The notes beneath the pieces are model-generated. The model did not search any database and was not told where the DNA came from. It saw nothing but the letters and a program-made list of their open reading frames with translations. Both the position numbers and the translations under genes were made by a program. From NCBI GenBank assembly GCA_002118135.1, contig BDIU01000032.1:310001-374000 (forward strand): DNA of 64,000 nt. The letters run 5' to 3'. Numbering within the stretch: the stretch's first letter is position 1; each line of letters opens with the position of its first letter. Source of the DNA: Trebouxia sp. TZW2008 (lineage: Eukaryota; Chlorophyta; Trebouxiophyceae; Trebouxiales; Trebouxiaceae). Of this stretch, positions 31,385-45,500 are shown one piece after another.

Positions 31385-32072
31385 CACCTGACGACAGAAC
31401 CGCCTCGATATGCGATACTGGCGCAACCGGCCTTGATGCTCGCAGCCTCAAACGATGAAGCGTGAGAGCACGCAATGCCACCCTCGAGGCGTTATGGAAC
31501 GAGTACACAGCACATAGGGCTTGCACAGAGACGCAGCAATCTATGTTACGCGCTATCAACAGAATGTCTGGGACAGTACCCCTACAATTATACGTTGACT
31601 GTGTACTGTGTCAGATGCTCAAATGAGGGCTCAGGGCACGCTGCGTCCTGCGCAACGCTGTGTCGGGCAACCCCGTTTAACGCTCACAGCGTAACGGCGG
31701 GCTTACAGCTTCTTCTTCTTCGTATGGGTGCTGGCACGCTGCTTTTGCCTACTTCACGAATCTGCCTGTTTTTGGCCATGTTTGAGCTTACAGTGACACA
31801 TGAAGCAGAACTGCTTGCAGACTGTGAGGCAACACATTTTCATCAAATGTAGAAAGCAAGAGCACCAGAAGCCAGAACAGCAATCAATACATGACCATCT
31901 GAGCAGCAGTTTCTAAATCAAGACCTGAGTTGCAAGCTGCAACTGAGCTCAAAACACAAACATCATGACCAGACCTTGACATCCATGTCAAAGACAACTG
32001 GGCTTGTACGCCGCCCATGTCAGGTTCACTAGACCACTCAGACAAGACGCGCTAGACTCTGAGACATACTAT
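31385..32072. other. Intergenic region between NEK start and MAP3K-epsilon stop
   Basis: Nearly 690 bases. I see the NEK promoter by position but no clear core element and no additional gene. Confidence 0.45.
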
Positions 32073-35000
32073 CTAAAAGACGGCATTGAGTTGAAAGGCA
32101 TCAAGCAAATTCTGCGCTTGCTTGCGGACCAACACAGCTTGACTGCTTGCTGCAGCAAGGCGTCTCAGCTGCTCCGCTATACTGAACTTGACAATGAACT
32201 CCTTGGGGCGAGGGTGCTGCTCGTACATACAGCGCACTATTTGCAGCAGATTGAGTGCTGTCAACGCGTTGGGCTGTTTCAGCAGTTGCACAAGCAACGG
32301 TGCCATGCCATTTAGGGACACCTCCACCTACAGGAAAATCACATGCTCAAGCTGAGCAATTGCAGCACAGCACAAGAGCCAAAGCCGCTTAGGGGTATAG
32401 CAATGGCTCAACACTTGTATAACAGCATAGCATCCACTGCATCAAGCTGAGCATGACAAGCACTGCACCACAATCCAGGCAATTTACCAAACAGCATGCA
32501 GACAGCTTCAGACGTCCTCGACCCGACTCATTTGCTGAGGCATAGATCGTTTTGCAGTCTATGTCACGAGACATCTATCAACAGCATGCTGTCAATGCCA
32601 TGCACTGTGGCAGAAGGCAGCTTTGGCATGCTACATCACACACTGGTCACAGGTTCTTGTCATAACATGCAAGCCACTCACCGTGATCTTCTGACTGCGC
32701 TTCAGAATCCTGAGGAATGGGTCCAACAAGCGTGCCAGTGCTTCGCTGTCAGCATTCTGGTTATAGCTGGCAAACAAGGCAACAAATCTCTGCACAGCGT
32801 CCTGCTGTCTGAGTCGTGGCTCTATGCGGTTGGGGTCCTGATCCAACCAAGCCGCCAGTGCGTCAAAAGCTGGCCCTTGCCACGCCTACAAGCAGATGTT
32901 ACAATGTAGCAAACGAGACGCACAGCACATAGCAGAATTCAGAAGTAATGCTGTATAGACCACAGAGATAGTTTGAATCCTACAAACTGCAATGTGTCTT
33001 CGGCTATGTATGTGCACTACAGCACAGGTTTTCAAATTGCCGCACAAGTAATCTCATGCAATGGCGATGACCAAAGATTGATTGGCAGTTCTTGCATATT
33101 TCTGCTGCTTGCACAACTACAACAGATAAACCCCTTACAGCAATCATGTCTCAGATGCAGGCTGTAGTTGTTGGGCATAAAGATGAAGCAGGAGCTGCTT
33201 TCATGCATTCAGTTAAGGTGATATGGCTCACAAATTACCTTTTGCCCAAGCGACAAGAGTACTGCATGTGCTGCTGAGCTCAAAGCAGTCAACAACGATG
33301 GAATTAGCACCCACCTCTTCCTTAAGAAGGTCTAGCAGCAAAGTGACCACATCGTGCGCCCACAGCTCAGCCCTAGTGCGATGCGTAGAGTGTGCCATGC
33401 CACACAGGAGCGACACCGCAAGCGGTCTCAAAGGCTGCGGCGCTCTGCTTGACACCAGCACTGCATCCTCTGCAATGCTTCGCTCTAGCTCAGTCCCTGA
33501 GAACTGTCCAGGGGCCTGAGGTTGGGGTAAGGGGGGGTCTTCGGCTGGTGAGACAGCCAGCTTGACCAGCAGGGGCACAACACCAGCCAGTGCTGCTGCC
33601 TCCTGGCGAGTTGGGCTGATCTTACACATGTTGTACAAGGCATGGAGGGCTTCCAACTGGGTATCGCTGGTGTAGCCGCGGTGCAGATAGACAGGCAGTT
33701 GTTGGATGGTGCCAGCGTCCTGAGCAGCAGTGACAGAGAGGTAAGGGACAATACTTTCAAGAGCTTGGCAGAGACAATTGCTTGTAGCTGCCAAGAGCAT
33801 AATATCGGCCTGAACCCAGACTGAGTGCCAAGTCTAGACCTGTCATGCATATGTGATTTATATAAACTGTGTACAAAGGTGAAGGCCAGATCGCTGCGTC
33901 CAGACCGTGATGCAAAGTTGATGTTCATCGAGAACTATCAGCTGAAGCTGATTCAGCAATGCCATTGCAGATGCTGTCAAGCCAGCACTTACAAAATTCT
34001 CTCTGATGGACAGCTGATACTGTTCTATTGAATTGAGAAGCAACATCGCAGTCACGACAGCTCATATCCCTGACCTGCAATGCTGGAAGGGTGCTTGGAT
34101 CAAAGGTGAGATGCTTGAGGCTCTTCAACAGCATCAGCAGCAGGCCGGAGTCTGCAGCTTGCATCAGCTCAAACTGACACATCAGAGTTTCCTGTTTGCA
34201 CAGGTGTCCCTTGACAGCTGTGTCTGCATGTGATAGCACCAGCAGCAGGTTTCCCATCTTCTGCAACATTGCAGTGCCAGCGTCTAGAGCCTGGGGACCC
34301 CAGTCTGGCGAGGGTGGTCTTGACGAGCCCGTGGGGGCTGTTCCGTAGGGGTTCCTAGGGGGGCGCCCCGCCTGCAAAGCAACAGGCTTACATCAGCAGA
34401 CCAAAAAATATTTTTTACTTCATGAGGTTGAATGATGTGCCAACAGTGATTCATTACCCCGGCAGTGGATTATTGGAATATGAGCTAAGGCAGCTGTTAG
34501 CTGTGACGCCAAGCAGTACAGTGCAATGAGGGGCAGATGCAATGCATGCAAAGCAGGCGCATGGCAGACTTGTACCGCGTTGATGACAAGCAGGAATGGC
34601 AACACACTCATCTGCAGTACTTGAAGCAAAACAGGAACCAAAAGTAGCATAGGACTAGGACCAAGAAGCAATATGTGGCAGCCAGCCACGTGTCTTGATG
34701 ATGGCTTGATGGCTGTGATACAACCATGTTACAGTACCTGGCCAGAAGCAACCCGCCCAACAAAGTCTGAAGATGGGCTGAAGGCACTGCCTCTAGTGGA
34801 GGCATAGGCGTGACTGGCGCTGCGAGGATAGTCCTCAGTATCGCCTAGGAAAGCCTGCTGCATGTCTCCAGGATGCGAAGCAGACCTTGCGTGCTTCCCA
34901 GCCCTTGCAGCCATGTCTTGTGTGTTCTGCAACAGGCAAGCAGACAAGGACACTGCCCAATGCAAAACAATAGGCCTGTTGCAAAACAGAGATGAACCAT

Positions 35001-38000
35001 CAGCTAGGCACATGGTGATGGACAGGCCAGCGTTCAATTTCATGCCAACATGGAGAGCATTTCATCTAAAAGCTAAATTCTGACCTCGGTGTGAGATTTG
35101 ACAGCAAACAGCAGCACACATGCTAACAGAAAACAAAGCACTCTGTGGGAGCGCAAAATCATGTGTTGTACAATTGCAACAGAGCCAAATCAGAGTGGAA
35201 CGTTGCATGAAGACAAACAGATGATGATGATGCCTTATTGCAATGCTCAGTGCTTTGCGCACCTCAGGATGCGTCAGAAGCTGCTGACATTCCTGATTCA
35301 GGGTCAGCATGGCCCGCATGAGCCTGTGTGGCAGGCCAGCATTGGCCAGCAAACGGCACAAATGATTCAAAGGGCTGATTCCGTGAATCTCCAGCACTCG
35401 CCATACACAGTCAACTCCTATGCTGGTGAGCTTGCCGTGCTCTGAAATATTGTCCTCAACCAAGCCTACTAGAACTGGCAAACCCTGCAAGACATAAAAC
35501 ACATTGCAGGGTTTGCTTGGCTTTGGCCAGGATGAGACAATTGATCAGGACATCACATACGCAGTCGGCAGAAGGTCTGTGCCTTTCAAAGAAGCTTGAG
35601 GATAGGCACACAAAGGGCGCTCACAGCAGGTTGTTCTGCAAGGCTCAAGCATGCTCTACACCGCTTGAAGACGCACGTGAAGCAGAGCATCATTGACAAT
35701 CAATGCAGGGTGCAATAAAGCTTGCAGCAACCAGCCATTTTCAAGATGACTGGAAAATGTGTCAAATAGGCAAGCTTGTTGCTCATGCTGCTTCAATAAT
35801 TATGATCCCAGCAGGTACTGCCAGAGCTGCAGGGAAGCATGGCATTACCTGACACGCAACAAACATCTGTGCAGTGGCCAGGCTTGTCCTGCAGAGCTGC
35901 TGCACAAACAGGGCAGCCTGCAGGCGGATGCCTCGAGGCCAGGAGGCTGCTGCAAAGCGGGCAACTGTTGGCACTATGCCCACCAGGCACATGGTCTCCA
36001 GGACAGATGCGTCACTGATGACCAAGGCATTGGCCAACTCCAAGCCTGCCAACACCACCTGCAAAAGGATGAGATTATGTGAGGCCGGCGCCTCACACCT
36101 CTCAAGATGAGCTGGTCAAGTTGGCTTCGCCAACAGGACAGCATCACGACTGACTCAAGGCTTGGTGCAGTGTCAGCTGGCATGTCACAACAAAGCGTGC
36201 AAGAAACATCCAGAAGACTGAAACCCACCCATGTTTGCTGCTTGGAACTTGCATCAGTAGCTTCTTGTGTGCAGTGGCATCATGAGCGCAACTGACCTTG
36301 CTGCTGCGCTCCTCAAGCAGCTCCATGAGGGCAATGACGCCCCCCTCAGCCAGGAAGACTGGTTTTCTGTCTGAGGATTCAGTGACCAGGCTAGTCAGCA
36401 CCTGGCAGGCCTCCACCACTGGGGTCTCCCTGGCTGACACGCTGCCTGCGCCTGCCTGCCTGCTGGAGGCCATGCGCATGCTGCCCACCAGCCTCCTCAC
36501 CTGTAGTTGCATGAACAGCGTTACGCTGATACTCACGGCCCCCTTATACACTTGACTCAAAATTGGCAATACCTGCATGCTGCTGCCATACGCTGTGACA
36601 CTTATTACACTTTTCAGCCAGCATTCATTAGGCAGATCGCGTCATGAATTACAGTCAAAGGCGCTCGTCTGCATAATGCAAGTGAGTTCGCTGCACATGC
36701 TGGATTGCCCCACAGCATGTTGAGCTTGCAAACAAAGATCCTGAGAGCATGCAGTGGTTGAGCGCAAACCTCTGCAGCTTCTTGGTGCTTAGCAGGACCG
36801 TTCGACTCCTCTGTCAGAGCAGAAGCAGGCTGCTGGACAGTCTGAGCTGCTGGCAAGTGCTGGGGAGCTGCCAGCTGTCTGTCTTTGGTATCAAGCCAGG
36901 CCAGCAAGTCTTCTGTAGGCACAGGACTTCCCAGGTCTGGGCTTTGACTGCCTAAACGACCTAGCAAACCACCCAGGGGACTCTGCACCCTGGCCTCTGC
37001 CTGTTGCCTGGGCACTGCTGCAGAGGCTTGGCTGGGAGTGGTGGGCTGCTGACTGCCCACTGCTCCCTGTAATGTGGGTTGCAGCTTGCTTGGCTGCCCT
37101 GAGTATGTCGCCCCTTCATATATTGTGCCTGCTGGCTCGACCAGCACTTCTGGCTGTGTGGTATAGCTTGTGCTGTCATAGCTGCTGGAGGCAGAAGGTG
37201 GGACGCTGGGGGTGGGAGGGATGTCGATGCGTATCTGAGGGGCTGTGTTGCTTTGCCTGCTGGGTCGCCGCGAAGAAGAGGCTGGAGATGCTGAAGGGGC
37301 ATATGAATGGTGCTGGCTGCTGCTTGGCTGATAGGCTGTGTCAACTGAAGCTGTCTCCATGGCGCTGTCACGAAAGCTGGGTGTCTTCCTGACGATTGGG
37401 GTGCCTGTGTAGCATTGAGCAATAGAATTGAGCAATAGATCAGCGAGATCAGTGAGATATCTGGCTTATGAGGACATGCAAACATAGCAGCCTGGTCAGG
37501 AACTGCATTCTCAGCAGCACATGCAAATGGCTACAGTGTCCTTGCTCAGCCAGGACACCACGTAACAAGTGGCATAACAAGTGGCATGAACGTGTGTTTG
37601 TTTTGTCAGCTGGGCTGACAGCATACCTTGCTTCTGCCTTGCAGGTGTGGGCAAGTGGGGGCTGGTGGCTGTCTCCAGACTAGGCAAGGGTTCACCAGCA
37701 AGAGCAGCGTCCTCTGCTTCTGCTGCCAACATGCGCTCAACTACACTGTTGACGCTGACATGCGCGTCTGTCCTTGCGCCACGAGCTTTGAGACCTGTAT
37801 AACACCAAGCTTGTAACAGGCTTTGCAAAATTAAATATTGTGTCATGACGCACAGCTGCAAAATCAAGATGGCCAGGAGCAGCTGCTCAGCCAGAGCTGA
37901 TTGTGCATGCAGCTGTGCGTGACAGACAGCTAAATAGCTGAAAGCACTATGATCTTGCATATCTCATAGATCTGATGCAGTGCTGATCAAGATAAAGAAC

Positions 38001-39108
38001 AATGCAGACCTTGAGTGCGAGACCATGAGCTGCGCAGTGTCTGTCTGTTGTGCTGTATCCACGGGTGCTTGAGCAGCGTCCTTGCATCTGGCCGCTTCTG
38101 GGGGTCCTTGTTGAAGCACTGCAGAAGCATGTTGTGCATGCCAGGCGAGATGTCCTCTGGCAATGGCGGGTGGTCATCCTGAACAATTCTGAACAGCGCT
38201 GACATTGGCTGAAGATCATAGTAGGGTGCCTGACCAGTCAAAAGCTCTATAGACAGGCAAGCTACACTCCAGATATCGGCTGCTGCTGTGACGCTGGTCA
38301 TCTCAATGACCTCTGGTGCCATCCAGTATGGCGTTCCAACTACTGACAGACGAAGGCTATTGTTTGCCTCCTCCAGTTCACCCAGTTTGGCAGCAACACC
38401 AAAATCTGCCAGTTTTACAAGCCCCTGCACCATATGACATTGCAGTCAGGCCGCCCTGTCATTTCAACTCCAACTGTAAGATAAATTTTGCATTGACTGC
38501 CAGCAACCTTGATGCAGCACACATGCTCGTCAAATCAGTGAATAGCTCACCTCTTTTGTTGTCAGAATGTTAGCACCCTTGATGTCTCTGTGCACCACGC
38601 CCTGATCATGCAAGTAGGCCAGACCCTGTAGCACTTGAGCAATGTATACTGCCACAAGTGACTCTGGGAAGGCGCCAAACTTTGTTGGCTTGATGATACT
38701 GGCCAAAGACCCGTTTTCCATAAATTCCAAAATGATGTACAGGTGGGTTCTTGTCTTGAAGGACCCCAGGTACTTCACAATATTTTTATGATTGAGATTC
38801 TTCAACAGCTCAATTTCACCCATCACACTTGACAGATTTTCTTGAGAAATGCCACTGAGCGACATCTGTTTGATCGCAACAGTGTCTCCTGTTCTAGTGT
38901 CAAGCCCCTTGTACACCTGGCCATATGCACCTCTGCCTAGCTCTTCACCAAGCATGTATTTATCACTGAGAACAGACTTGACGTTGTTTCGTGTGCTCAC
39001 GGACGGGCTGGACAAAACGCTGCGAGTGTTTGACCTCAAGCTGGCAGCTGTGCTGGCAGCCACTGAAAAGTTTGACACGCTGCTGGCGCTGCTGTTACTT
39101 CGGTCCAT
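32073..39108 (-). CDS. MAP3Ke: MAP3K-epsilon / Cdc7-type protein kinase with ARM-repeat C-terminus
   Basis: Exons on the minus strand include 39108-38551, 38424-38010, 37794-37627, 37404-36770, 36500-36297, 36058-35849, 35484-35263, 34926-34738, 34371-34075, about 33790-33315, 32885-32682 and 32327-32073; one junction near 33.8 to 34.0 kb is unresolved. The total is about 1,300 residues, like plant MAP3K-epsilon. The kinase is N-terminal after a Ser-rich leader: [60 protein letters not shown]. After a Pro/Ser/Gln-rich linker come ARM-like helices: [51 protein letters not shown] and [16 protein letters not shown]. The fission-yeast orthologue Cdc7 works in septation; in plants the family is needed for pollen and plasma-membrane integrity. 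Confidence 0.92.
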
Positions 39109-39531
39109 GACTGCGTGTGTTGCAAGCCTAATTCAGCCGGACATTCAGCACGATAAGCTGACTGCAGGTTGTGTGTCAGGACATGTTCAAAACTTGACAA
39201 GCTTCTGCAGCAGGGGCGAGGAGCACAAGTGGCCGAACGCAGGCGCAGGCGGCGCTGTTGCGACCTGGCGCGCTGCAAAGGCAGCGCCAATACGCCGCGA
39301 CAGCATGAATGTGCTGGCAAATGCCATCAGGGTCCCTGCTTCAATTGGGGCAGGTGGCAAAAATGATGAAGGCAGTTTCCCCAAAGTTCCCTCATTCAAA
39401 CCAAAGTTAGCAAATGCTTTGATGCAAAGCCTTGACCGCAGGACTAGCCGTCTTGTCGTCGCACAGTCCGGGATGTCCGGCGCCGGTCTGTGCAGGCTGC
39501 AGCACGTGTGAGAAGAACAGCGTCCTGTAAC
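39109..39531. promoter_or_regulatory. Divergent promoter of MAP3K-epsilon and RPGRIP1L-like
   Basis: About 420 bases lie between the two start codons, which face away from each other. No TATA box stands out. Coding-like frames here are antisense extensions of the two first exons. Confidence 0.5.
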
Positions 39532-42500
39532 ATGAGAAAGGGGCTGGTCCTGGGAGCCAGGAATGTCAGTGACACGGAGACAGAAAGTCAAGTGTCATAT
39601 GCTTCAGGCCCGAAGAGCATCAAGCCCACCGTCAAAGCGGCGTGGAAAGGTGGCAAAAAGGTGAGTGTAATAGCTAGGTTTGCTGCTCGCCAGCAGAGCA
39701 CAGGCGTGACCCTGATTGTTGCAGTGTTGCAGGTGGATGAAGAGAACTTCCTCCATATGCAAGAGGAGTACTACCGGCTCAAGCAGACTGAGAAGTCGAA
39801 TGAGGAGACCATGCGACAGTAAGAACCTGCAGCATTTGCATGTGCATCACTGCCAGCATCATACAAGAATTGCCTCGTATGTTGCAGGCTCACAGCTCAA
39901 CTTGCAAGAACTGAGGAGGCTGCAAAGAGAGCAATGGTTGCCCGAGACCCAACAGCAAAGGGTGGTGCTGCACAAAAGCTTTTGGACCTCGAATGTGAGC
40001 TGTCAAGGGTACAAGCTGACAGAACAGAACTGGAGGTGAAATACATGAGGGAGCGCAAGCGAGCAGGGGATTTCAAGACAAGGTCTGAAGAGCTGAAGAG
40101 ACGTCTGGACACAGTGTTGAGGGATCAAAGGCAGCTTGTACAGCGAGTGGGCAATGCCGAAGCACGAAGGTATGCTCTGGTCTCAAATGCAACAATGCGC
40201 ACCTCATGTACAACACCATGACATGCTGCCAGGCTCCCTTCTTCACCTGAACAAGAGGCATCACACTCCCTTTGAATATGTTGCTTGTGCCAGCACGCTA
40301 TTGCAAGATTAGAGTGTTACCCCATGCAATGCGATGTGTACTTTCACGGCTGATAGAGCTGTGCAGCCCTTGCTTCCATTCCTGACATTTGTTGGCTTTG
40401 CTACCGTGCAGACCGCGCACCAGCCCCTTGCAATCACCTGTCAAGTCATCAGACGCTCTGCTGTCAACAGCTCACAGGCAAATTGCTAATCAGCAGCAGG
40501 AGCTAGACAGACTTCGGCAGGAGCTGTATGTGTTCAAGGAGGCTCAGCAACCCGCACAGGATCACTTTGATGATCGTGTTGAACATGCTCAGCCATCTGA
40601 GCAAGATGCACAGCTTTACAGCCAATTGGCAGAGCTGCAGAGCATGGTGTCTACATACAAGCAGCAGCTCAGCAGCTCACAACAACAGGTCTTAGCCTTG
40701 ACGCAGCAGGCAACAGTCCTGAACCAGCAAAAGTCTGCAGCAGAGGCTCACAGGCCAACCCCTGGGCAGAAAGTGCTGGAGCAAGCTGTCAGCAATGGCA
40801 GGACAGTGTTTGTGGAGAAAGCAGCCGGCAGGGTGTATAGCCAATCAGCAAAAGATGGTCCCTTGCACCTGTGCGGATCCTGGGATGCACAATTTGGTGT
40901 CCAGCTTTATCCACAACCGTCGCAACTCAGCACTGTTCTGGCTGACCTTCAGCAAGTTGCAAACAGGCAGCAATTGCAAAGGGCGTTTGACCAGTTTGAC
41001 CCGGAACACTATGGGTCAATCACCAAGGACAGCATGCATGGCTTGCTGCAAGTGCTCCTTCCAAGGTCTGCAGCAGATGAGCTGCAGCTGATGGTTTCAT
41101 TCTTGGCTGTCCAAGTTAAAGACAGACTGACACTCAGTGAGCTGTTGGAGGCTATAGAAGCGAGCCTGCAGACGGCTGATGCCATGTTTGGAGCTGAAGC
41201 CTGTGTCCCACAGGATTTTCAGCAGCTATGCAAAGTGATCAAGCCAAGGCGTCAAGAGTTTGCAGACCTGTTTGCAGTGTATGACAGCAAGAGCACAGGG
41301 GCAATTGACACTCAGCGGCTTGCACAGCTATTGAGACGGCTGTCCACGCACATCACAGACAGCCAGATCAGGCTGTTGCTCACTAAGCTTCATGCTCACG
41401 GCTGTCAGAACACCGTCACTCTTCAGGACCTGTTTGATGTACTTTGCTTGGGTGCAGCTCCAAAGCTGCACAGCAGTGCACACGTGCGATCCTCTCCAAG
41501 CGCCAGCCCTCTGGCTCAAAAGCAGTCATCAGCTGAGACGCAAGCACTGAGGCATGAACTGGTGCAGCTGAAGCAGGCAGCACAGCATCATGCACAGGCC
41601 AGCAGCAGCAAGGATGCTGAGCTACGCTCAATGCGTCATGCTTTGCAGGAGCTTCAGCAGCAGCTGCAAATAGCTGAACAACAGAGCATGCTGTCACCAC
41701 TTACTGCTGCTGGCCCTCGGCCTGGTCCTGAGGCATTAGAGGCTCAGATACGCGCAGCTTGGGACAAGGCAAATGCCCTGAAGACACGCTTCACAGAGAA
41801 CCGGAACGCTCTGGAAGTCCTGAAGGCTCAGCATGCCCGTGTGCTCCAGGTGTGCTACTGCAGCATGTTGTCCATTGCAGCAAACGTGCCATAAGCTACT
41901 TCAAGCGGCATTGAGCAGACAGCATGATGCTAGCGGACTTACAATTCACTCATCTCGTCTAGGATCTGCATCCATGGCATGCAACAGCGTGCTTATATGT
42001 GGCAAAGTCTGTGAGCTGGGTCAAGTTGGCTTTGGTCCCAAGATGATGCTCATATGGCATGCTCAACATGTAAAAGTCTGTGAGCTTTGTCAGGTTGGCC
42101 TTGGTCCCAAGATGATGCGTACCTCTGTAAACAATGTCAGAGCTGGCTGTCGCTTGTGATCTACTGTGTTTTCTCGAATGTTCTTCAGGAACTTGATGAC
42201 AAGGTGCACTGTCTTCACGACCAGCGGATGAAGCACTTGAGCCTTGAGCGAGAGTGCAGCAGACTGCGGCAGGACCTTGACAGGCTTGCAGTGCTCCAGC
42301 CATTGCTAGATGGTCAGCATTCTTCTCTCATCAAGTGCATTAGCTTTTGAGTGATGCACTTGGTTGTGCATGCCTAAAAGGTGCGGCATGTCTGAAGCTC
42401 AGCACTCAGAGATCCTGCTGTTACCTGTTGATCTGCTCCTGTACACGTAATGCGTCATATCTTGACACTATTGCCTGCACACTATTTTGCCGTCTGTTCA

Positions 42501-45500
42501 AATAGTTGCAAACTCCTGTGTTGGTGATTTCTCTACCCTTGAACAGAACCTGTCCCATTGCTGCGGAATGCGCGCGTTAGACTACATGTGATACACTTGA
42601 TAAGCAGCCAAGCCATTGCATCAATCTGTTGTGACTTGGCACAATTCTTATTACCAGTCTGCCTTGCTTTCACAGCGGAGCGCAGTGACCGTGCAAGGCT
42701 AGAGAAGGAGAACAACAACCTGATGGCTAAGGCCGTTGCAGCTCCCGGCACTGCCCTGATAGAGCTGCGAGGCCTGAAGACTGAGGCCTACAGTCTGCGC
42801 CGTGACAAGGCCAATGCTGAGCTGCGCGAGGCTGAAGCAAGAAGAGAGCTGGCAGATCTGATCAGTCAGGTGCGCAGAGGCAATTGTACACATGACATTT
42901 TCTTGTTAATTTTTGGCCAAATGCCTGAAAGGCAGCAGCAAGAACAATAGATAGAACGCAAGCGCTATCAGAAACAGCATACTTGCTACCTGATGCAGCC
43001 TTGATGGACAGCAGCATTTGGTTTCAACTTGGTCAGTACCAGCAACCATGCAGGAGCTCTGCTGCTGAGCACAGTCACACCTGTCCATGCTGTAGACGTG
43101 TATGCCAGTCATGGTGCATCTCGCTTGCATGTATCAGGCTTTATCACTGCCTGCATGCATGCAAGCTGCATCAAGAGTGCAAAAGCTCTTATCTGTACTG
43201 GACACTATGCTCAAGCATGCTATTCGAAGAAATAACTTTAGCTGTTACCGCAGGGAGTGGGGCAGCATGGGCAGCCAGCTGAGATGCTGCGCATGCAGCA
43301 GAAGCTGACGGCTGCACATAAGCTCTCAGCACACCTCAAAATAGAGCTGGATGCAGCACAGGGCCAGCTGGACATTTTCAGGCAAGCCACCCCCTTGAGT
43401 GTTGCAGATCCTGCTCTGCCTGCTTGAGCGCTACATGCCTCTGGGCCCTGCAATGAGCTGACATCTGATCATGCAACTTGGTCTTGAGGGTGCACACCAC
43501 AAACAACATACATTGCAACGACCAAAGCTCTGCTTCAGCATGTCTGTTGTCAGTGAACTTAAAAACAGAACTCGCTGCATTGTCAGAACACTCCGCCTAC
43601 GTGGTGGCATTGCCAGCAGGGCTGGCACACCCTTCAGATGATCAGTCAATGCAGAAACCTGCTACACAATGCAATTTGCTTCCATTCCTTGCAGGACCTT
43701 GGCGCCGGTTCAGAGCAGCGGTGCGTATGACAGGCACAGGGGTGACACTGCCAACCTTCTCAAGTCAGGCACGGCTCAGTTTGAAGAAGATCTCAGAAGG
43801 TGGGTCTAGTATTGCCATGTTCAACTCAAATGGCTTGATCAGCTTAGGCTTTTGCACATATCAATGCATGGCTGGCAAGCCTGCTAGAATGGCATGTGTC
43901 AGCAGCATCATTTCACTGTGTGTCCTGGTGTTGCTGTACACAGTGTACTGGGCTCATGCAGCAGTCATTACCCAGGCATGCCAATGAGAAGTTTTGTTTC
44001 TTTCAGGCAGCTCCAGCTGTTACAGTCAGCTTTGCAAGAAGAGAGATGTGGAGCTGATCAGTTGCGTCAGTTGCTTGCATATGAGGAAGCCAGGAGGTGT
44101 GACTTGGAAGAAAGCTTGGACCAAGCTCACAAGAACGCTAAAGATCAGCAGTGTACTCTGCAGAATAAGGTAGCGCTAAATTACCTGCAGCTGCTCTTTG
44201 ACTGCATCAGTCCTCAAGCAACACAGGGCAGCTCCATGAGGGTCTGTTAATCATGCTTTGATTGATCATAGTACCCCGCGTGCATAAGCAGGCAATCAAT
44301 GCTTGCAGAGCATTACAAGGCAAATGCGTTCCCAGCTTGCTCATTTTTGACAGCACCTAGATGATGCAATTATGCCTAGGCTTGCCAGCAGTACAGTAAT
44401 AGAAGGCCACCTTGCAATGCAGATTGCACAGCTGCAGCAGGAGTGTGCAGGACTGCAGCAACAGACAAACAAGCTGGCAAGGCAGGGCAGCTCTGACAAG
44501 CAGACGCACAGCTTGGCAAACAAGCAACAGTCTGCAAGCACTGGCAACTTCAACAACATTGCAGGTGTGGCACAGCCTGTCTGCTGCTCAACTGCAGACT
44601 TTTGAGCTCTTGATCTACTACTGTAAGAAGTTCACTGTTGCTCTGGCCAACCCTGTCGTTCATGATCTCAGGGCATGGCATGCTCAACAGAAACACACAA
44701 GAAGGTCAATACAGTGACATCTGTTGATACTGACTGCTTTGGTTCTCAAGAAAGGTGTCCTTACATCAAGTTGTCCTTACTCAGCGGTGCACTTGGCATG
44801 CAGTGATTGGTTCCCTATTGCGCTGTCCTTACACCAGGAATGTCCGTACAAAGAGAAGATACTGTAGTACCATTTGTGGGGTCTTGTTCACAAACCCTCA
44901 TAGGCCTTATAGCCAAGTGGAAATGCAGGTTTAGCAGACGATGAAAACATTCTTGAGGTTCACATAGCAGCAGCAGAGCTATCCTGTGCAACAGGTGCCA
45001 ACTTTTCCAGCTATGCAGAGCTGAGCTTGTTTGCGGACGCAAGGCAGGTCACCTCAATAGCTTCTGGTGTCAGGTATGCACTGGGCCAAAGTTACATTAC
45101 AGCAGCACGTCAGTGTTCCAGCCCAATCACAGCATTGACCAATGACTGACCACCAGTGACTGGCTACCACAAGCCAATTGCAATTGCCAATTGATGTTGC
45201 GTCATGCTGACTGTCAGTGTCTACACTGGACAACAATGGACCCGGAGCGGTGTTTTAAGTAGCAACTGCAACAAATCTGTGCAACTCTGTGCTGTCAAAG
45301 GAATACATGCATGCTTGCAGCTTGCAAACGCACACACAAAGGGTTCATATGACATGCAACCTGCACATTCAGTGGCATTGATCTGTTGCTTCTGATGCAG
45401 GCCACAGTATGACACCACTGTTCAGTTTGTGATTGAGGCAGACTTGTTTCAAGAAACTGACGAAGCAGAGGAATGCATGACCATCAAGTTGCACCGCAGC

